Of a stretch of DNA of 64,000 nucleotides, positions 12,590 to 25,039 are shown in pieces. The stretch is from contig CM049313.1 of assembly GCA_026874595.1 (NCBI GenBank), forward strand, positions 19,277,508 to 19,341,507, given 5' to 3'. Made by a program: the position numbers and the translations under genes. The DNA comes from Sipunculus nudus (lineage: Eukaryota; Annelida; Sipuncula; Golfingiida; Sipunculidae). Position 1 is the first letter of the stretch. Every line of letters begins with the position of its first letter. The notes below the pieces were generated by a model. That model saw nothing but the letters and a program-made list of their open reading frames with translations, was not told the origin of the DNA and made no database searches.

Positions 12590-15068
12590 TCACATTTCAA
12601 ATATTACAAAAAATTATAGGGTAAAAGAAAACAAGGTATATGTATTATGAATACTGTTGTAATTAATTATAGACATGGTTAAGATATTATATTTCAAAAT
12701 AAACTCATAAATGGAACAAAAGTCTTTAATTCTATTTATGAATATATTTAATTTACAATATATAAATATTAATCTCTGAATAGTGAGAGGGATGATTACA
12801 ATGACCTCCTTGCCAAACAGTGGGGGGATATATACTCCCATACCCCCTAACTAGGGGTATTTTTTCATTAGGTTTGCCAAATTATTGTTTTTTATTTAAC
12901 GTTTGCATTAATTTTATACATTAATATGTGGTTTAGAGCTGTAAAGGCTAGCCAATAAAAAAAACATAAATTTATTATAAAAAGCACTCAAAGGCAGTTC
13001 ATTACCTACAATTGGCATTGTCAGAAATGGAGCATTTTTCCTTTAAAAAATCTTATATCCAGATAGTAATTCGGTCAGCCCCATAGTGTAATCAATGTTT
13101 GCTTGTATAACTGCCGAGCTATACTGAAAACTTTCATCAAAATCCGTTAATAACATTTTGAGAAATGTTGCTAACAGACAAACGAAGACAAACTAACCAA
13201 CGCCGGAAAAAGCATAACCATCTCAGCGGAGGTAATATATATGAATAAGCAAAATGTGAAGCCAGAAGTGTGAATGTAATCAATTATCAAAGAACTCTTG
13301 TCAATTTGTAATAAGATAAAATATAATGTGCTTCGTACTTTTTATACAATAACACCTGTTATAAATGGACATCTTTAAAGAGCGTTTTTGTACACCAGTT
13401 GCATATTAGCTAGGTAGCCAACAGAGATCCATTAAAGGGAAAAAGAGCAAGGCGTGTGGCAACAAATGTTCACCAGTCTGAAACAGAGGAGAGGATGGAT
13501 GACTCTCCTGTGGTTCAGAGTTGCCGCAAACCAATCGACATAAAAGCTATGAATATTCTAGTCCGCTCCGTGATAGAGCATCTGACAAATCTATTAGACC
13601 AAGTGCTATGAAGAGCATAGTTCCATCAATATATCTGTTAAAAATCACGTTATTTTCAAGGGTTCGTGAGGAAAAAGGCAATGAATATAAGTTTATCTGA
13701 CATGTAGCAGCTTTTTGACATAGACGGCATGTGATCATCACTAATGCTTTCGCTTAATGTAAGCGTTTGTGATCGATACGGGCCAGAAGTCAAATATGCA
13801 GGAAACCCGACTTCCCAGGCACAAGACAAACTATGCCAAGAAAACTAATCCAGTATTCCTTATTATTCGAAGCCATCGCCAAGCGCCTTGCGCTCGGTCC
13901 ATATTGTATTACATTAAGGTCCATGGTTGTCAGAATAAAACGGTGCCCTACAACAGCGTGGAGCGGGACAGAAACTCCAATAACCCTGAAGTGGCGCAAA
14001 AACACAGCAATTCATATTGATTTTAGGAAACTGCATCTAACCGCCGGCAGAACTTGAATGATGGAAACAACGCCGCGATGGAGCGCCCTTTTCTCCGGCA
14101 TTACGCGGATTTCCCTGTAACTAAATATTGATGTTCTTTATAATATTTCATAATTCATTTAAGCGACAAGATTTCTAAACATGGTAACTTAATGACCATA
14201 GAAATGCCCCAACGTCACAGTCAGAAATAGTTTTTTTAACTATTCCCATATCCTATAAGCGTGTTTGGTGTTCCTTAGACATGGACAGTTATTGTTTTGA
14301 AACTAAATACCGTATTAGTATCTTGAATCTCCTTGTGTTATCTATTCTCTGCACAGTGTACATGAATTAATTTTCAAAGAAATCTTTAAGAGGTCGATTT
14401 TATGGCCTTTTGCGTGTAATTGTTATGGTTTTAGCCAAAAGGTCAATATAATGTTGTTTTGTGAATTTCCTTTGCACGATATACAAGTCATTCAAATATA
14501 TTCTCTTCTAAATAATCTAATTGCTGTTCCGCCAGTTTCCTATTTATTTTGCATCGTTAAATAGGACATGAAAACTAATAGCAGGAATCGGTTGAAAAAA
14601 ACATGTTTCATGATTCAAAGATTAAAAGACAACCAATTATCTTTTTTATTCGATTTTTTTATGTACTATCTATATTACTGTGAATTATGATGTATATAAT
14701 TATACCTAAAATATTGACCGATAAAATTCAGATTAACTTGTAGATTAAAGTAGCTGAAAGGTCAAGATAATGGCCGGTTTGCACAAGGTTACGTTTTAAT
14801 GCTTCCGCTGTTTAGTTCCCAGTCTTTCTATTATCTCTGACAGAATAAGAATGTTTTATGTGGATAATCTGACACCTTTGATGCGCACATAGAATCTTTT
14901 TTGATCGATTATGCAACAATGCAATCGATGGAATCGATTATTAAAGAAAACTACCAATCATCGATATGATCGATTAATTGGAACACATCTAATGAATACA
15001 TAATTTGCTAATCCTATTACTGTAACCGCTACCACGCCTACCGCTGCTTTTACTTCTACTTAACCACT
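12590..15068. other. Intergenic, no gene seen
   Basis: A moderately GC-rich island at 13.76-14.12 kb has open frames on both strands without recognisable protein features. The stretch 14.39-14.48 kb is homeodomain-site-like (TTTATGGCC, GTAATTG). I see no exon. Confidence 0.45.
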
Positions 15069-15070
15069 GC

Positions 15071-15112
<42 letters not shown>

Positions 15113-15118
15113 GGAAGA
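15071..15118. repeat. (AAT)n microsatellite
   Basis: About 40 bp of AAT repeats followed by a short AAG run. Confidence 0.95.
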
Positions 15119-15204
15119 AGAAGAAGTAATGTTGTATCATCATGATGAACTCTAATAGTTCTTGGGTAATCTAACCTTGATTTAACTAACACATAGACAA
15201 AATA

Positions 15205-15382
15205 CAATGAAACTTCAGATTTTCGACCACTAATGGGACTTTGATAAACTGGTCGCAGTTTCGGGATGGTCGTCTAAGCGAGGTCTGACATAAAGAGCAA
15301 AAAGATTTCGGACCGAGAAATAATGGTCGTTATTTTTAAGGTGGTTGCTAAACGGAGGTGTTAGTCAGGTGAGGTTCTACAG
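15205..15382. mobile_element. Pogo/Tigger-like MITE, about 178 bp
   Basis: The unit is bounded on both sides by TA (15203-15204 and 15383-15384). The right end, read on the minus strand, begins CTGTAGAACCTCACCTGAC. The left end begins CAATGAAACTTCAGATTTTC, an imperfect inverted counterpart. The inside carries 'GGTCG', 'CGACCA' and 'TCTAAGCGAGGTC' words typical of pogo/Tigger-type non-autonomous elements of marine invertebrates. It has no transposase. Confidence 0.5.
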
Positions 15383-15389
15383 TATAATA

Positions 15390-18300
15390 TTCTGTCGTTG
15401 TTTGATGTTGACCCACCAACTGGTTATTACTGATTTTACATGATGCAGTCACATATATGGACCCTGCATCTCCTGATTCATCCTAATCCAGGCACATCAC
15501 TCCTTGACATCCAACGTATACTAGTATTTATTATAGCGGAGAACTCATATAGATTACGTCATCTGGTAACCATGGGCAGAAAGTTTTTCACATTTATACC
15601 ACAGCAAACTAATCGAATTCGTGAGAAGAATCTACCGCGGCTTGAATAAACAATAAATATCAAGCGGGACACATTGGTACGGGTACTATAGTCTGTGCAA
15701 CCATTGGGTGCCCACTGAATATTTATCTTAAATTTTCATACAGTGATAAATTTGTATATCAGTTCCATAAGGTAATCTAAAATAATTGAATGAGGCAAGG
15801 ACATAAAACAAGAATGAAACTTAAATCATACCTTGCTATTTTAGTTATTTAATTTAGTTATGCAATAAAATAATAATATCTGAAAACAGTCCAATTTTAC
15901 AACATCTTAACCCATTGAAGAAAGTCCTGGTCCCAGGTCATGTGCTCAAACAACTACATTAAATCGTTGCTTATCGGCCGTTGGGTACACCCACTGGTGG
16001 AAAGGATTGTAGTTTTTTTTCGTGGAGGTAACTGCCTCCATTTTTAAATGCTCCCATAACTAAATCTTAATCTTAATGTATGTACATCTTCTATTTCTGT
16101 TTGGGACTACGTGACAGGGCCATATTACTGGCTTCCTGTCATATTATTTTATGTATCCTAGTGTCACCCCAAGCATGGTGGCTACCGCACCTGCGGGTCC
16201 TGGGTGTGTAATCATCCCCACTGCTGGATCATAACACCGAGGAATCCCCAAAGAAGCACTCGTTTGTAAGTGATTAAAGGATTTATATTCCCAGGGAATG
16301 TCATTCGGTATTCTTCTAACTGGGTATTAAATTTCTATCGCGTTCGCGTGAATATGATATGTTAGGATTTTTTAATGAATTTTTGAGAGCATAATTCCGT
16401 CCCATCTGCATAAACAGTCTTTAGACACACATTGAGTCCATTCCTTGGAATCCGTTCAAGTTCTCAGTATGTATTATTTAATACCGTATCCCAGTTTAAT
16501 GGATATTAACATAATAAAGGAATACATTTTGTTTTACATTCAGGTTCTTTGTTTTAGAAAGTAGAATAAAAAACTTTTAACAGCAGGAGCAATCGTTTTG
16601 TGAAGCCTGTGCGTCTTAAACGCAAATATAAAAACAAGTTTTAATGCTGGCCGTGGTCGCCCCTGCGTCATCTTTTTACATCGGCTCGGTACGAAATGCC
16701 ATTTGCAGATAGTGAATGATAAAAGTCCCTGTTAATTAGAAAATGGCATATAAATTGTGAATTTATGGGCCGATATGGATGCGAATCAACCTATGTATCT
16801 ATTTGCCAACACAGTGTCTCACAATAAATTTGAGAAAATGTTGAATGTGTGCCAAGGAACAGGTGATTAATTTTCGGGAAACAACTTGGAGAGAATCTAT
16901 AACCCATCCGGTATGGGTTCTCTTAGAAATTCCAAGCTTTCAGCAGATGTTTTCATGCATGACTTTCTCTTTAAATTTATACTTTGTTATTGATAATGTA
17001 ACAGCTCTATCAGAAAATCTTCTGGTTGATTTTGTTTCTAAATTGCACTGTATCTTAATTATTTGGAAATGGAAAATGATTAACACAGCTTAAAGAACTT
17101 AAAGAGAATAGTTGTGTTGTACATATTCTCTCTTCTCAATATATGATATACTGAAAGAATGAGAATTCAATTAACAAAGGAATAATCATCCACGATCTAT
17201 ATTCTGTAAAGTTCTGACAGAAATCATCGTTTCATAAGTAATACTCAATATAGAACTTGAATGGGAATTGTTTAAATATTTCAATAAGGTGAAAAATCGT
17301 CAAATAACTAACTCAATTTAACTGGGATTAACCGCCATGATATATTTCGAATTCTGGAGCCATGATAGTCAATGGTAACAGACAGACTTGTTTATAGGAC
17401 TGGTTCCCCTCCCGTCTTCATCTGAGCCGGTTGGATCAGATGGACGGTCCCTCGTGTTTCGTAGCCATTAGCTTTACTGACAGGCGCCAGGTCTCGGTCA
17501 CAAGAGTTCTCCTCAGCTAAGCCTGGCCTTTCCTTTCAATTTAAGATGGGCACTTCGCCTTACACTACAGGGTAACAAACAAGGATTGGGGCGTTTGTTT
17601 ATTTTTTATGGTTAGCAGAGAGTCACGAAGCCATTTTATTCGGTACTTTCTCTTACGAACACACCCTGTCCGATCAATACTGCGAGAACAGGCGCAAAGA
17701 AAATGAAACTGGAGGGCTCGGCCTGCGCTCGTGATTTCTTCATGTATCGAGGGCTAATCCATTGACAAACCAATTCCAAACCATTTGCGACCGTTGATTA
17801 ATGCAATTTAGCAAGCAGAACCTTGCTTTGGGAAGCAAGCGCTGCAGGGCTGTCCTGTTCAGTGGAAAATTCAATAGAGAAGTCCACCTCAGGAATTCAT
17901 GACTAACTCAGCATGTTGGCTCCAGTGCACTCTATTGTTTTCGTTATATATCTGGTTATGTTCGTCCCTGTTGTTCCAATTAAGGTTCACAAGCAAGCTG
18001 ACATAAAACAAAGCACGAGAATGGCAGAGGATGAACGCTGAAAATTAGCCCACCACAGGAAGCACAGTTGTATATTTATGACTTTCCTGACACAATCATT
18101 ATCGGAGTAGGAAGGACAAAAAAAGACCAGCTTTGTTTCAGGCTTCCAAGTGTCTATAAGGAGATGCAGATGTTTGAAAGCTTCCGTGCCGGCGTTTTCT
18201 TTACAGCTTCTATGTTTGAAAAGAGAATAAACATAAAGAAACGTTCCTCAGATAGAGTGAAAATGCTAATTGCTTAGATACGGAATGTGTGATGTATCCG

Positions 18301-19480
18301 TTCATAATTCAGCAAATAAATCACGACTTTTTTTTAGAATAAAATACATTATAGATAAATTCGATATGACAAATGTTTAAAATAACAGTGAGAAATGGTA
18401 TAGGATTCCGATTTGAGTGTTTGATTCTTTCTCAATTAATTTGAAAATGTAGATGTTTTAAGTGAATTTAAAAAAAAAAACACAACACCGATCTTGGCTT
18501 AAGACTAATTGGACACCAAGAACCAGGTATTAACAGCAACGAGAACCAAGTCATCGGAAAGTCTGTGTTATTGACCAAAAAAGATAACAATTACTGTAAG
18601 GATCGAGAGAAGCCAGAGCGGCCTCAACAAGTTCTGCATGCGGCTGGCAGACCACCATTAATAACTTTGTTGGTCTGTAGCATTTATCTTCCGTTCTTCG
18701 ATATTTGCGTCTCAGATACAGCATGAGCTGGACTACCTTCTGGCAGTACTGCGCAGAACAGTCGTCGTTTGCAGAAATACGTGTTTCATCGAAGCCGGCT
18801 CTGGGGTGCCGTGAGAAGACAGGTCGAATTATCGGGGACATATTTATGAGGACTGGCAGGCAGACCGCCGCGGGTGTAGCGGCTCTCCAGTCAACAGCAG
18901 AGAAACAGACAACTCTACAGCGGTAACCTCGCCATATACACCGACGGCGCTGTATATATCAACTGCTCCAGTTAACCAATTTACTCACAGACGGTTTGGT
19001 GAACGTTCTTACACTGAAAGGAATTTGGAATCTAACCTCATATAGGATTTACACTTTGAACGACCGTAGGTGACTCGTAAAATATCTGTTAAACGAAGCG
19101 AGCGGTCTTTCCTGTCACTGGATATCGGTTGACCTGTATCAGAAGAAAACAGGCTATTAAGAATTTAAAGAATGATTCACAGAATGTCATTCTGACCAAA
19201 CAGCACGCTGACAGTAGGCAATAGTAATGGAACCCAGTGCCAATTGCTTGGATTCACGAGTGTGCATACTTGTTCCCACGCAGAGCTTGGGAGCAGGGAA
19301 CAGCGCTTGAGCGAGGACTTCTCTAAAAAACGCAGTGGTTACTGGTTACATATGCATAGAACAGGTGGTATACCATAGGAAGAATGTAACAAAGAGAGCG
19401 CATGACAGACAGCCTGCACTCCAAGCAGATCATATACTAAGAAAGGAGGCGTACTATAGCGCGTTGGATACAAGGTTTGT
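15390..19480. other. Intergenic, no gene seen; islands at 16.6-16.8 and 17.39-17.96 kb
   Basis: 17390-17960 is more GC-rich and of higher complexity, with no long frame, and contains homeodomain/POU-like words such as TTGATTAATGCAATTTA. 18560-18960 is another such island, carrying a 96-codon minus-strand frame without recognisable features. It lies upstream of the LRR gene and could belong to its regulatory region, but that is only a positional argument. Confidence 0.4.
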
Positions 19481-19499
19481 ACGGCAACAGAGATGAGTT

Positions 19500-19660
19500 A
19501 GTGAACCAAGTATACGTTTGTTTCTGGAATTAATGGATATCCTTATACTAAATAAAGCCGACAACAACTGACCACGATACAAGACGAGAATTATTAATAA
19601 CACGACCGAGAATTCGCGTAAAAGAGAGGCATTTGCTTTAGCAATACAACTCGACTTAAG
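19500..19660 (+). other. Candidate 5' UTR exon of the LRR gene (start unknown)
   Basis: The sequence ending at 19660 (CTTAAG) is followed by a splice donor, GTAAATATTT, at 19661. The stretch before it is AC-rich without a long frame, as in a 5' leader. It would pair with the acceptor TTTGCAG ending at 20207, giving a 547-bp intron. The transcription start is not determined; the 5' boundary given is arbitrary. Confidence 0.35.
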
Positions 19661-20217
19661 GTAAATATTTGTTACTGATCTTTTATGTAATGTTGATGCA
19701 TCTGAACTGGGCTAAGACGGATAAACCCTTACATTAATATTTTATTAATTTTTCAAACCACAAATATTCCTGAATAAACCAACGTTAATTGTTATAATGC
19801 TATTACGTTTAATCATCATTTATAACGTTATCTGCATTGTTTACCAAATTAACATAAATCTGATTTTCTATTTTTTTACTATAAATAAACCATATTGCAT
19901 ATGTGAAACCTCAGATTTAAATAAATTCCAAATGTGTCTGGTCACAACTATAATTACCTGAATTAAATGTTATAATTTCAATAATTGTGATAATTTAAAT
20001 TATTTCTATAGCACATCAATCGCATCGCTTACCATTTTCAAGGTCATAATTTGGATGTCATGTAATTATTTCAATAAAACAGATAATGCCCAGCAATTAG
20101 TAGACTCTCGTGCTAACAACGATTACAGATGTCTAAAATATTCAATACATTTACGAGACACTTGCCTTGATAAGCTTAACATTTTAATAATTTATTCTGG
20201 TTTGCAGGGCACCAAGC

Positions 20218-21372
20218 ATGGCGTTTTCCTGGACCATGTTTCAGCTGACGATGCTACATTTCTGCCTGCGTTCGGAGGGGTGTCTGTTTCAAGGTTGTAC
20301 TTGTGACGTCATGGAAAAGACCGTTTTGTGTCAAGACCTCCAGCTTGATGACGTAGCACTGACAAGCTCTGTGATTAGTGGAATGGTTAATGGTACTTTT
20401 GAGCCAAGTAAGAAAGTTCAGTCTTTAATATTAACGCACAACCAGCTGGAAAATCTACCGGCACATGTATTAACAGGCTACAGTCCGGAAGCTTTAAATA
20501 TTTCCTATAACCCATTAAACAGTATTTCCCCGAGAGCTTTTGATCACATGGGAAATACCCTGCATGACCTTGACCTTTCCAATGGGCTCCTGCTTACGAT
20601 TCACTGGGCGACATTTCGCGGACTTAAACAACTGACTAAGCTGAATCTAAGCAATAATTCACTTGGCGCTCTGCCAGTGGGACTATTTGATGGCTTATAC
20701 GACTTAGTGCACTTGGATCTTGCGGATAATTTGATAAAGCTTATTCACCATGGCCTATTTCAGGATCTCCATCATTTAGAAGTTTTATCTCTCGCGGGAA
20801 ATCGGGTCGCCTACATTGATCCCGGTGCATTTGAGCCGTTACATAACGCATTCTCACTAGATCTTGGCCGCAATCAGCTGACGGAAATCCAGCCGTCAAC
20901 CTTCGTTGGTTTAGACAGACTCTCGCATTTTGAATTGAATGATAACGGAATCAGTGAATTCCCCTCTGCTGCTTTCATATTCACTCCACGGCTGGAATAT
21001 TTGAATCTGCATGGAAACAGTTTCGCCAAAATAACATCGTCAAATTTTGCTAATCTGGATTTGTTACGACATTTGCGAGTCTCTGGATGTCAACTTAAGG
21101 AGCTGATTTTACCAAGAACACACAGACGGCTAGAAGCGATAGATTTATCAAACAATCTCCTGGGAACAATTAGAGTGCCCTGTGGCTTGACCAAGTTAAG
21201 AAGTTTGGATGTGAGTAACAATCCTATCGTGTGCGACTGCCGTTTAGGATGGACTAGGCGGAAACCAGCTGCCACTATCAGCGTCACGGGGACTTGTAAA
21301 GGGTTCCAGGACATTACGCGGCCCCTTACGTCGGCCGTTGGTGACGAGTGCAAAGAACCACTCGGATGTTGA
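20218..21372 (+). CDS. Secreted leucine-rich-repeat protein, 384 aa
   Basis: Probably an extracellular LRR protein that binds matrix or cell-surface partners; the ligand is unknown. The N-terminus has a short hydrophobic stretch (about residues 4-17) that could be a signal peptide. An LRRNT-like cysteine cluster follows (C22, C27, C29, C38), then about 12 typical repeats of 24 residues (residues 68-336, LxxLxLxxNxLxxL pattern), and an LRRCT cap with C339, C341, C360, C378 and C384 ('CDCRLGW'). N-x-S/T sites include N59, N94, N143 and N146. There is no transmembrane segment or obvious GPI signal after the cap, so it appears fully secreted, like chondroadherin or carboxypeptidase N subunit 2 in architecture. 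I chose the ATG 10 bp after a good acceptor (TTTGCAG, ending at 20207); the whole CDS then lies in one exon ending in TGA. Orthology is not claimed. Confidence 0.85.
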   Translation: MAFSWTMFQLTMLHFCLRSEGCLFQGCTCDVMEKTVLCQDLQLDDVALTSSVISGMVNGTFEPSKKVQSLILTHNQLENLPAHVLTGYSPEALNISYNPLNSISPRAFDHMGNTLHDLDLSNGLLLTIHWATFRGLKQLTKLNLSNNSLGALPVGLFDGLYDLVHLDLADNLIKLIHHGLFQDLHHLEVLSLAGNRVAYIDPGAFEPLHNAFSLDLGRNQLTEIQPSTFVGLDRLSHFELNDNGISEFPSAAFIFTPRLEYLNLHGNSFAKITSSNFANLDLLRHLRVSGCQLKELILPRTHRRLEAIDLSNNLLGTIRVPCGLTKLRSLDVSNNPIVCDCRLGWTRRKPAATISVTGTCKGFQDITRPLTSAVGDECKEPLGC

Positions 21373-22069
21373 ACTCAGGCGAAAAGCCGATTCTTTTAAA
21401 TATATTTGAAGATAATTCATCAGAAACCCTCAATGTGAGAGCTTCAATATTTCATTTAGAGTGATTTGAAAAAGCAGGCTCTGTTTTGAAAAAAAAATCT
21501 TAATTAAAGGTAATGAAATAATGGCTACATTATTTTTTCAAGCTCCGACCTATAGGGTTATAGCAGAAGATTCAAAGCAATGAGAGATGGTATTATACTC
21601 CCTAAAACTTCAGACATAAGTGGAAGATTGCTATTTCATACATGGACAATCAGTTAAAAGTGGGGGTACCCTTATTGATATTACAATTTAAGCATTGTAT
21701 AAACCTATACCTCTAAGGCTGTTTGTGAGAGTCAGTTCCCCTAACGGACCAAACATTTATTTTCCTCTGGGGACTTCTTATAGGGTTGTACCACATTATA
21801 TCTATACATAGATAGGTTATAATCATTACTTGTAATTTAATTGTAAATTCACTTAGATTCAACCACTCGGCTCACTCCCTTCTCTTCTAGGAACATTTTG
21901 TCGTGGTATTAAATTGTACTACTGTCTTCAGGTATTGTGCACTGATAAAACTAGATAGTCTATAATGCTATATAATGGTATATAATGGTAAAAAGAATAA
22001 TATGCAGTGATGAAGACATCATTGTTTCTGTAAGCTGTATAAATCAAAACATCAAATTCCGCTGATAAA

Positions 22070-22075
22070 AATAAA
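22070..22075 (+). terminator. Candidate polyadenylation signal of the LRR gene
   Basis: AATAAA about 700 bp after the stop codon, the first canonical hexamer downstream on this strand. A weaker ATTAAA lies at about 21503. Confidence 0.4.
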
Positions 22076-22484
22076 GAAATCTATCACCATGGCAACCTAT
22101 ACCCTGTCATATATATAATGACTAATATTTGCTACGTTCCTATGTTTATCTTCATGTAACCATTTTAGTCCACTTAATTCTATTAAATCACACCAGTCTA
22201 CATATTTACCACGATTGTTGTCCTAACTTCAACTGATGAGTACAATTCTCATACGCACATATGCACATACAAAGTCTGGAGTTTTAGTATCAGCTTGAGT
22301 TGCGTTTTAATAACTATATTTATACATTTTTGCCCATATTAAGACATTTTGTTTAGGAACATAAAGCTGCATGTGTGTACGTTTGTTTGAATACATATTA
22401 GCTCCGCTCTTTTGGTTCACTTTAAAAAAATGTCAACAAATATTGTAGCTGTATTTGACATCTATTTGTAAATCGTCATAGCCA

Positions 22485-22551
22485 CGGCCGGGACCAAATT
22501 GTTGGTTGTCGTAGTGGAAAGCGTCGTATTAGCGAGGTTGGCGCTAGATGG
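22485..22551. mobile_element. Fragment resembling a pogo-type element end
   Basis: 'GGGACCAAATTGTTGGTTGT' followed by 'GTCGTATTAGCGAGGTTGGC' is the style of sequence seen at ends of pogo/Tigger-like elements in invertebrates. Only about 65 bp is visible and I see no partner end. Confidence 0.25.
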
Positions 22552-22599
22552 AATATACTGGCAGTGTTAGGACAAACTGCGCTCTACCGTATAAATTAT

Positions 22600-24585
22600 A
22601 CATATACATATATTTATATATGCAAGTGTCTGCGCGCGCGCGTCTGTATGTAGCTGGTTTGGGCTCTAAAAAGATGAAACCACCAATTACCACTGAGGTT
22701 TTAGTTATGACTTTCTCACGAGATAATTATTCCAATCGCACGAGATAACATAATTAAAAAGAAAATACTTTCTTTGCAACCGTAGGATACAGATTGAGAT
22801 GTATGATACATTTTCCTCTGAGCTTTGGCAATCGGTATCTTATTATTGTTATAATGTCGAAAATGGGTGATTAATACCTATACGCTCCTGTACGTGTGGT
22901 CAGAATATAATGCGTATGTGCTCACTGAAACGGCTACCAGGGTTTGATATATAGGGGAAAATTTGTGAAAATTTCTTTCAGTGTGCCAGGTTGACCTGTA
23001 ATAGAGTGGAGGTAATGTTTCTTTGCAATTTTAACTTTAGATAATACATCTACATATACACATAGCTACTGACAGGAAGAATTATTTGATCTCGAACAAC
23101 GTACAGTTTTTTTAATAAGGGTAACCGTCATCTAGGGGACTTAATTGTTGAACATTTGATTGTACATACGTACTCTGTGTATTTGTATGATACGTATAAT
23201 AGGATCTTACTCTGTATATGTGAGCAATAATATGATGTATATAATGTATGATTTTAATAACATTTACTACACGAACATGAAAAGCAAATATAAGTGTAAT
23301 AAGAAATATCTGAGGGACTTTGTCTTTGGTAAATTGTTTCAGGAACTTGTATGTTTTATTAATGATTTAAAACACTAAACAAAGGACGCTTATTAGGGCA
23401 ATTAAAACACGAATTCATCTTGCGTCTTAAATACTACTGTATAAATAGTATTTTCATTTGCAAGCCTCTCATTGCAAAAAGATTTTCAAACAAACTGTAA
23501 ATAAAAACGTGGGTTCAACCATATATGGATTATGAAATTGTTGGCTGTGAAATATTAACTACATTTTTTGTTAGTCGTAGACAACTTTAGGTATTCACAA
23601 ATATAGTTATACGTGTGCACGACATATTTCATATATATGTGTGTACGAAATAAAGACCTACATAATTAAAGACATCGCCAGCACTGTGCGTATTTTTCGC
23701 CCATGAATTGACAGAGTCGACATCTTTGAATACTTCGTTATATTCTATCGGTTTAGATCACTACGTCTTGTCACCCACTGTGTTATCATGTTGACTGCAT
23801 TTATTTACTTGTCTTTACGACCGACCTCCCACCCTGTGTAGCTTTGACCTTATATAAAAGATATTAATTTTAAAGATATACAATAACCAAACTTTACATG
23901 ATATATCCTTTAGTATACCCACACATTTAATCGTATAATACAAAATGTACATATGTTGTCTCCATATGCTTGTACCTTAATCAAGTCAACTTTAAAAAGC
24001 TTTTGTAAAAGAGGTACAGGACCGGGTTATTTGCTCAGTGACTGAAAACTTCAAAGCTCCACTGGCTTTGTCATTTATTGTCTGATGTCAGTCCAGCAAA
24101 AACTCCGACAATCGCTGGATGTTTACTGCTGGGTTGAATTACACAACATGATCTTTGAGCTTTAGAAATGTGATTCAAACCTCGATAAAACTTGAGTACA
24201 GCCAGAGGATGCCGGTTATTGATCTCTTACTGTCTCACAAGACGTCCTCGTAGGAAGCTACGCCAACTCATAAATCCACAATGTCTCTTCGCCATCTTTT
24301 ATTTTGTCATTACATATCATTCTGAAGAATCTATTGACAATGAAATGTTTCTAAAGGTCAAACATATTGACACTGATGTTTCGTCATCCTTAACTATAAA
24401 CAGAGTCATTTCTGTTATATATCTCTTTCATATTCTTAAATCGTTAGACCATATAAGTTAACATGTTGCCAGAAATTGCATGTTAGAACTTTTTTTGATT
24501 TAACTATATTGTAATGTGCAGGATCAATAGAAGACTGGAACAAAAGAATAAGATGCAATAAGTGGATCAGGGGTAAAAAGAACTG
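22600..24585. other. Intergenic, no gene seen
   Basis: AT-rich single-copy-looking DNA with only short frames. Confidence 0.55.
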
Positions 24586-24589
24586 TATG

Positions 24590-25035
24590 AAATGAAATTG
24601 TGTAATCAAGTTTGTTATTAATTATGGAAAAAGATGAGACAAGTAGAAGAAGAGACACGAAAATTGCAGATGGACACGATTACAAAGCAGAAAAGCTAAA
24701 GCAGAAAAGAAACAGGGAAGAAAAAAATAAATTAGGACGGTAGGAAAACTCTGTAAAGACAGAAAGAAGTAGGGAAAGACAGAATGAAGAAGATGGAACG
24801 TAATTCTCAAGAGAGCTAAAGAGAGAAAAAAAAGGCGCGAGATCCAAGAAAGGGACAGCTAGGACAAAGGGAGATAAAACCAAATAAAAGGAGCAGCTGA
24901 GGAATAGAATTGATAGAAAACAAAAGGGGGGGGGGGGTGTCAACGAGATGGCGAGAATATAGAAAGGGATACGTTGAGGGGAAGAGAAATAAAAGGTGAA
25001 ATGATAAGAAGAACGAAAAGGACAAGAAAATAGCT
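24590..25035. repeat. Purine-biased tract, about 440 bp
   Basis: The plus strand is overwhelmingly A and G (GAAAAG/GAGAA/AGGGA words) over about 440 bp, with a G run at 24927-24938. Several overlapping Phe/Ser/Leu-rich minus-strand frames are a by-product of the pyrimidine strand and are not genes. Confidence 0.7.
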
Positions 25036-25039
25036 TCAA

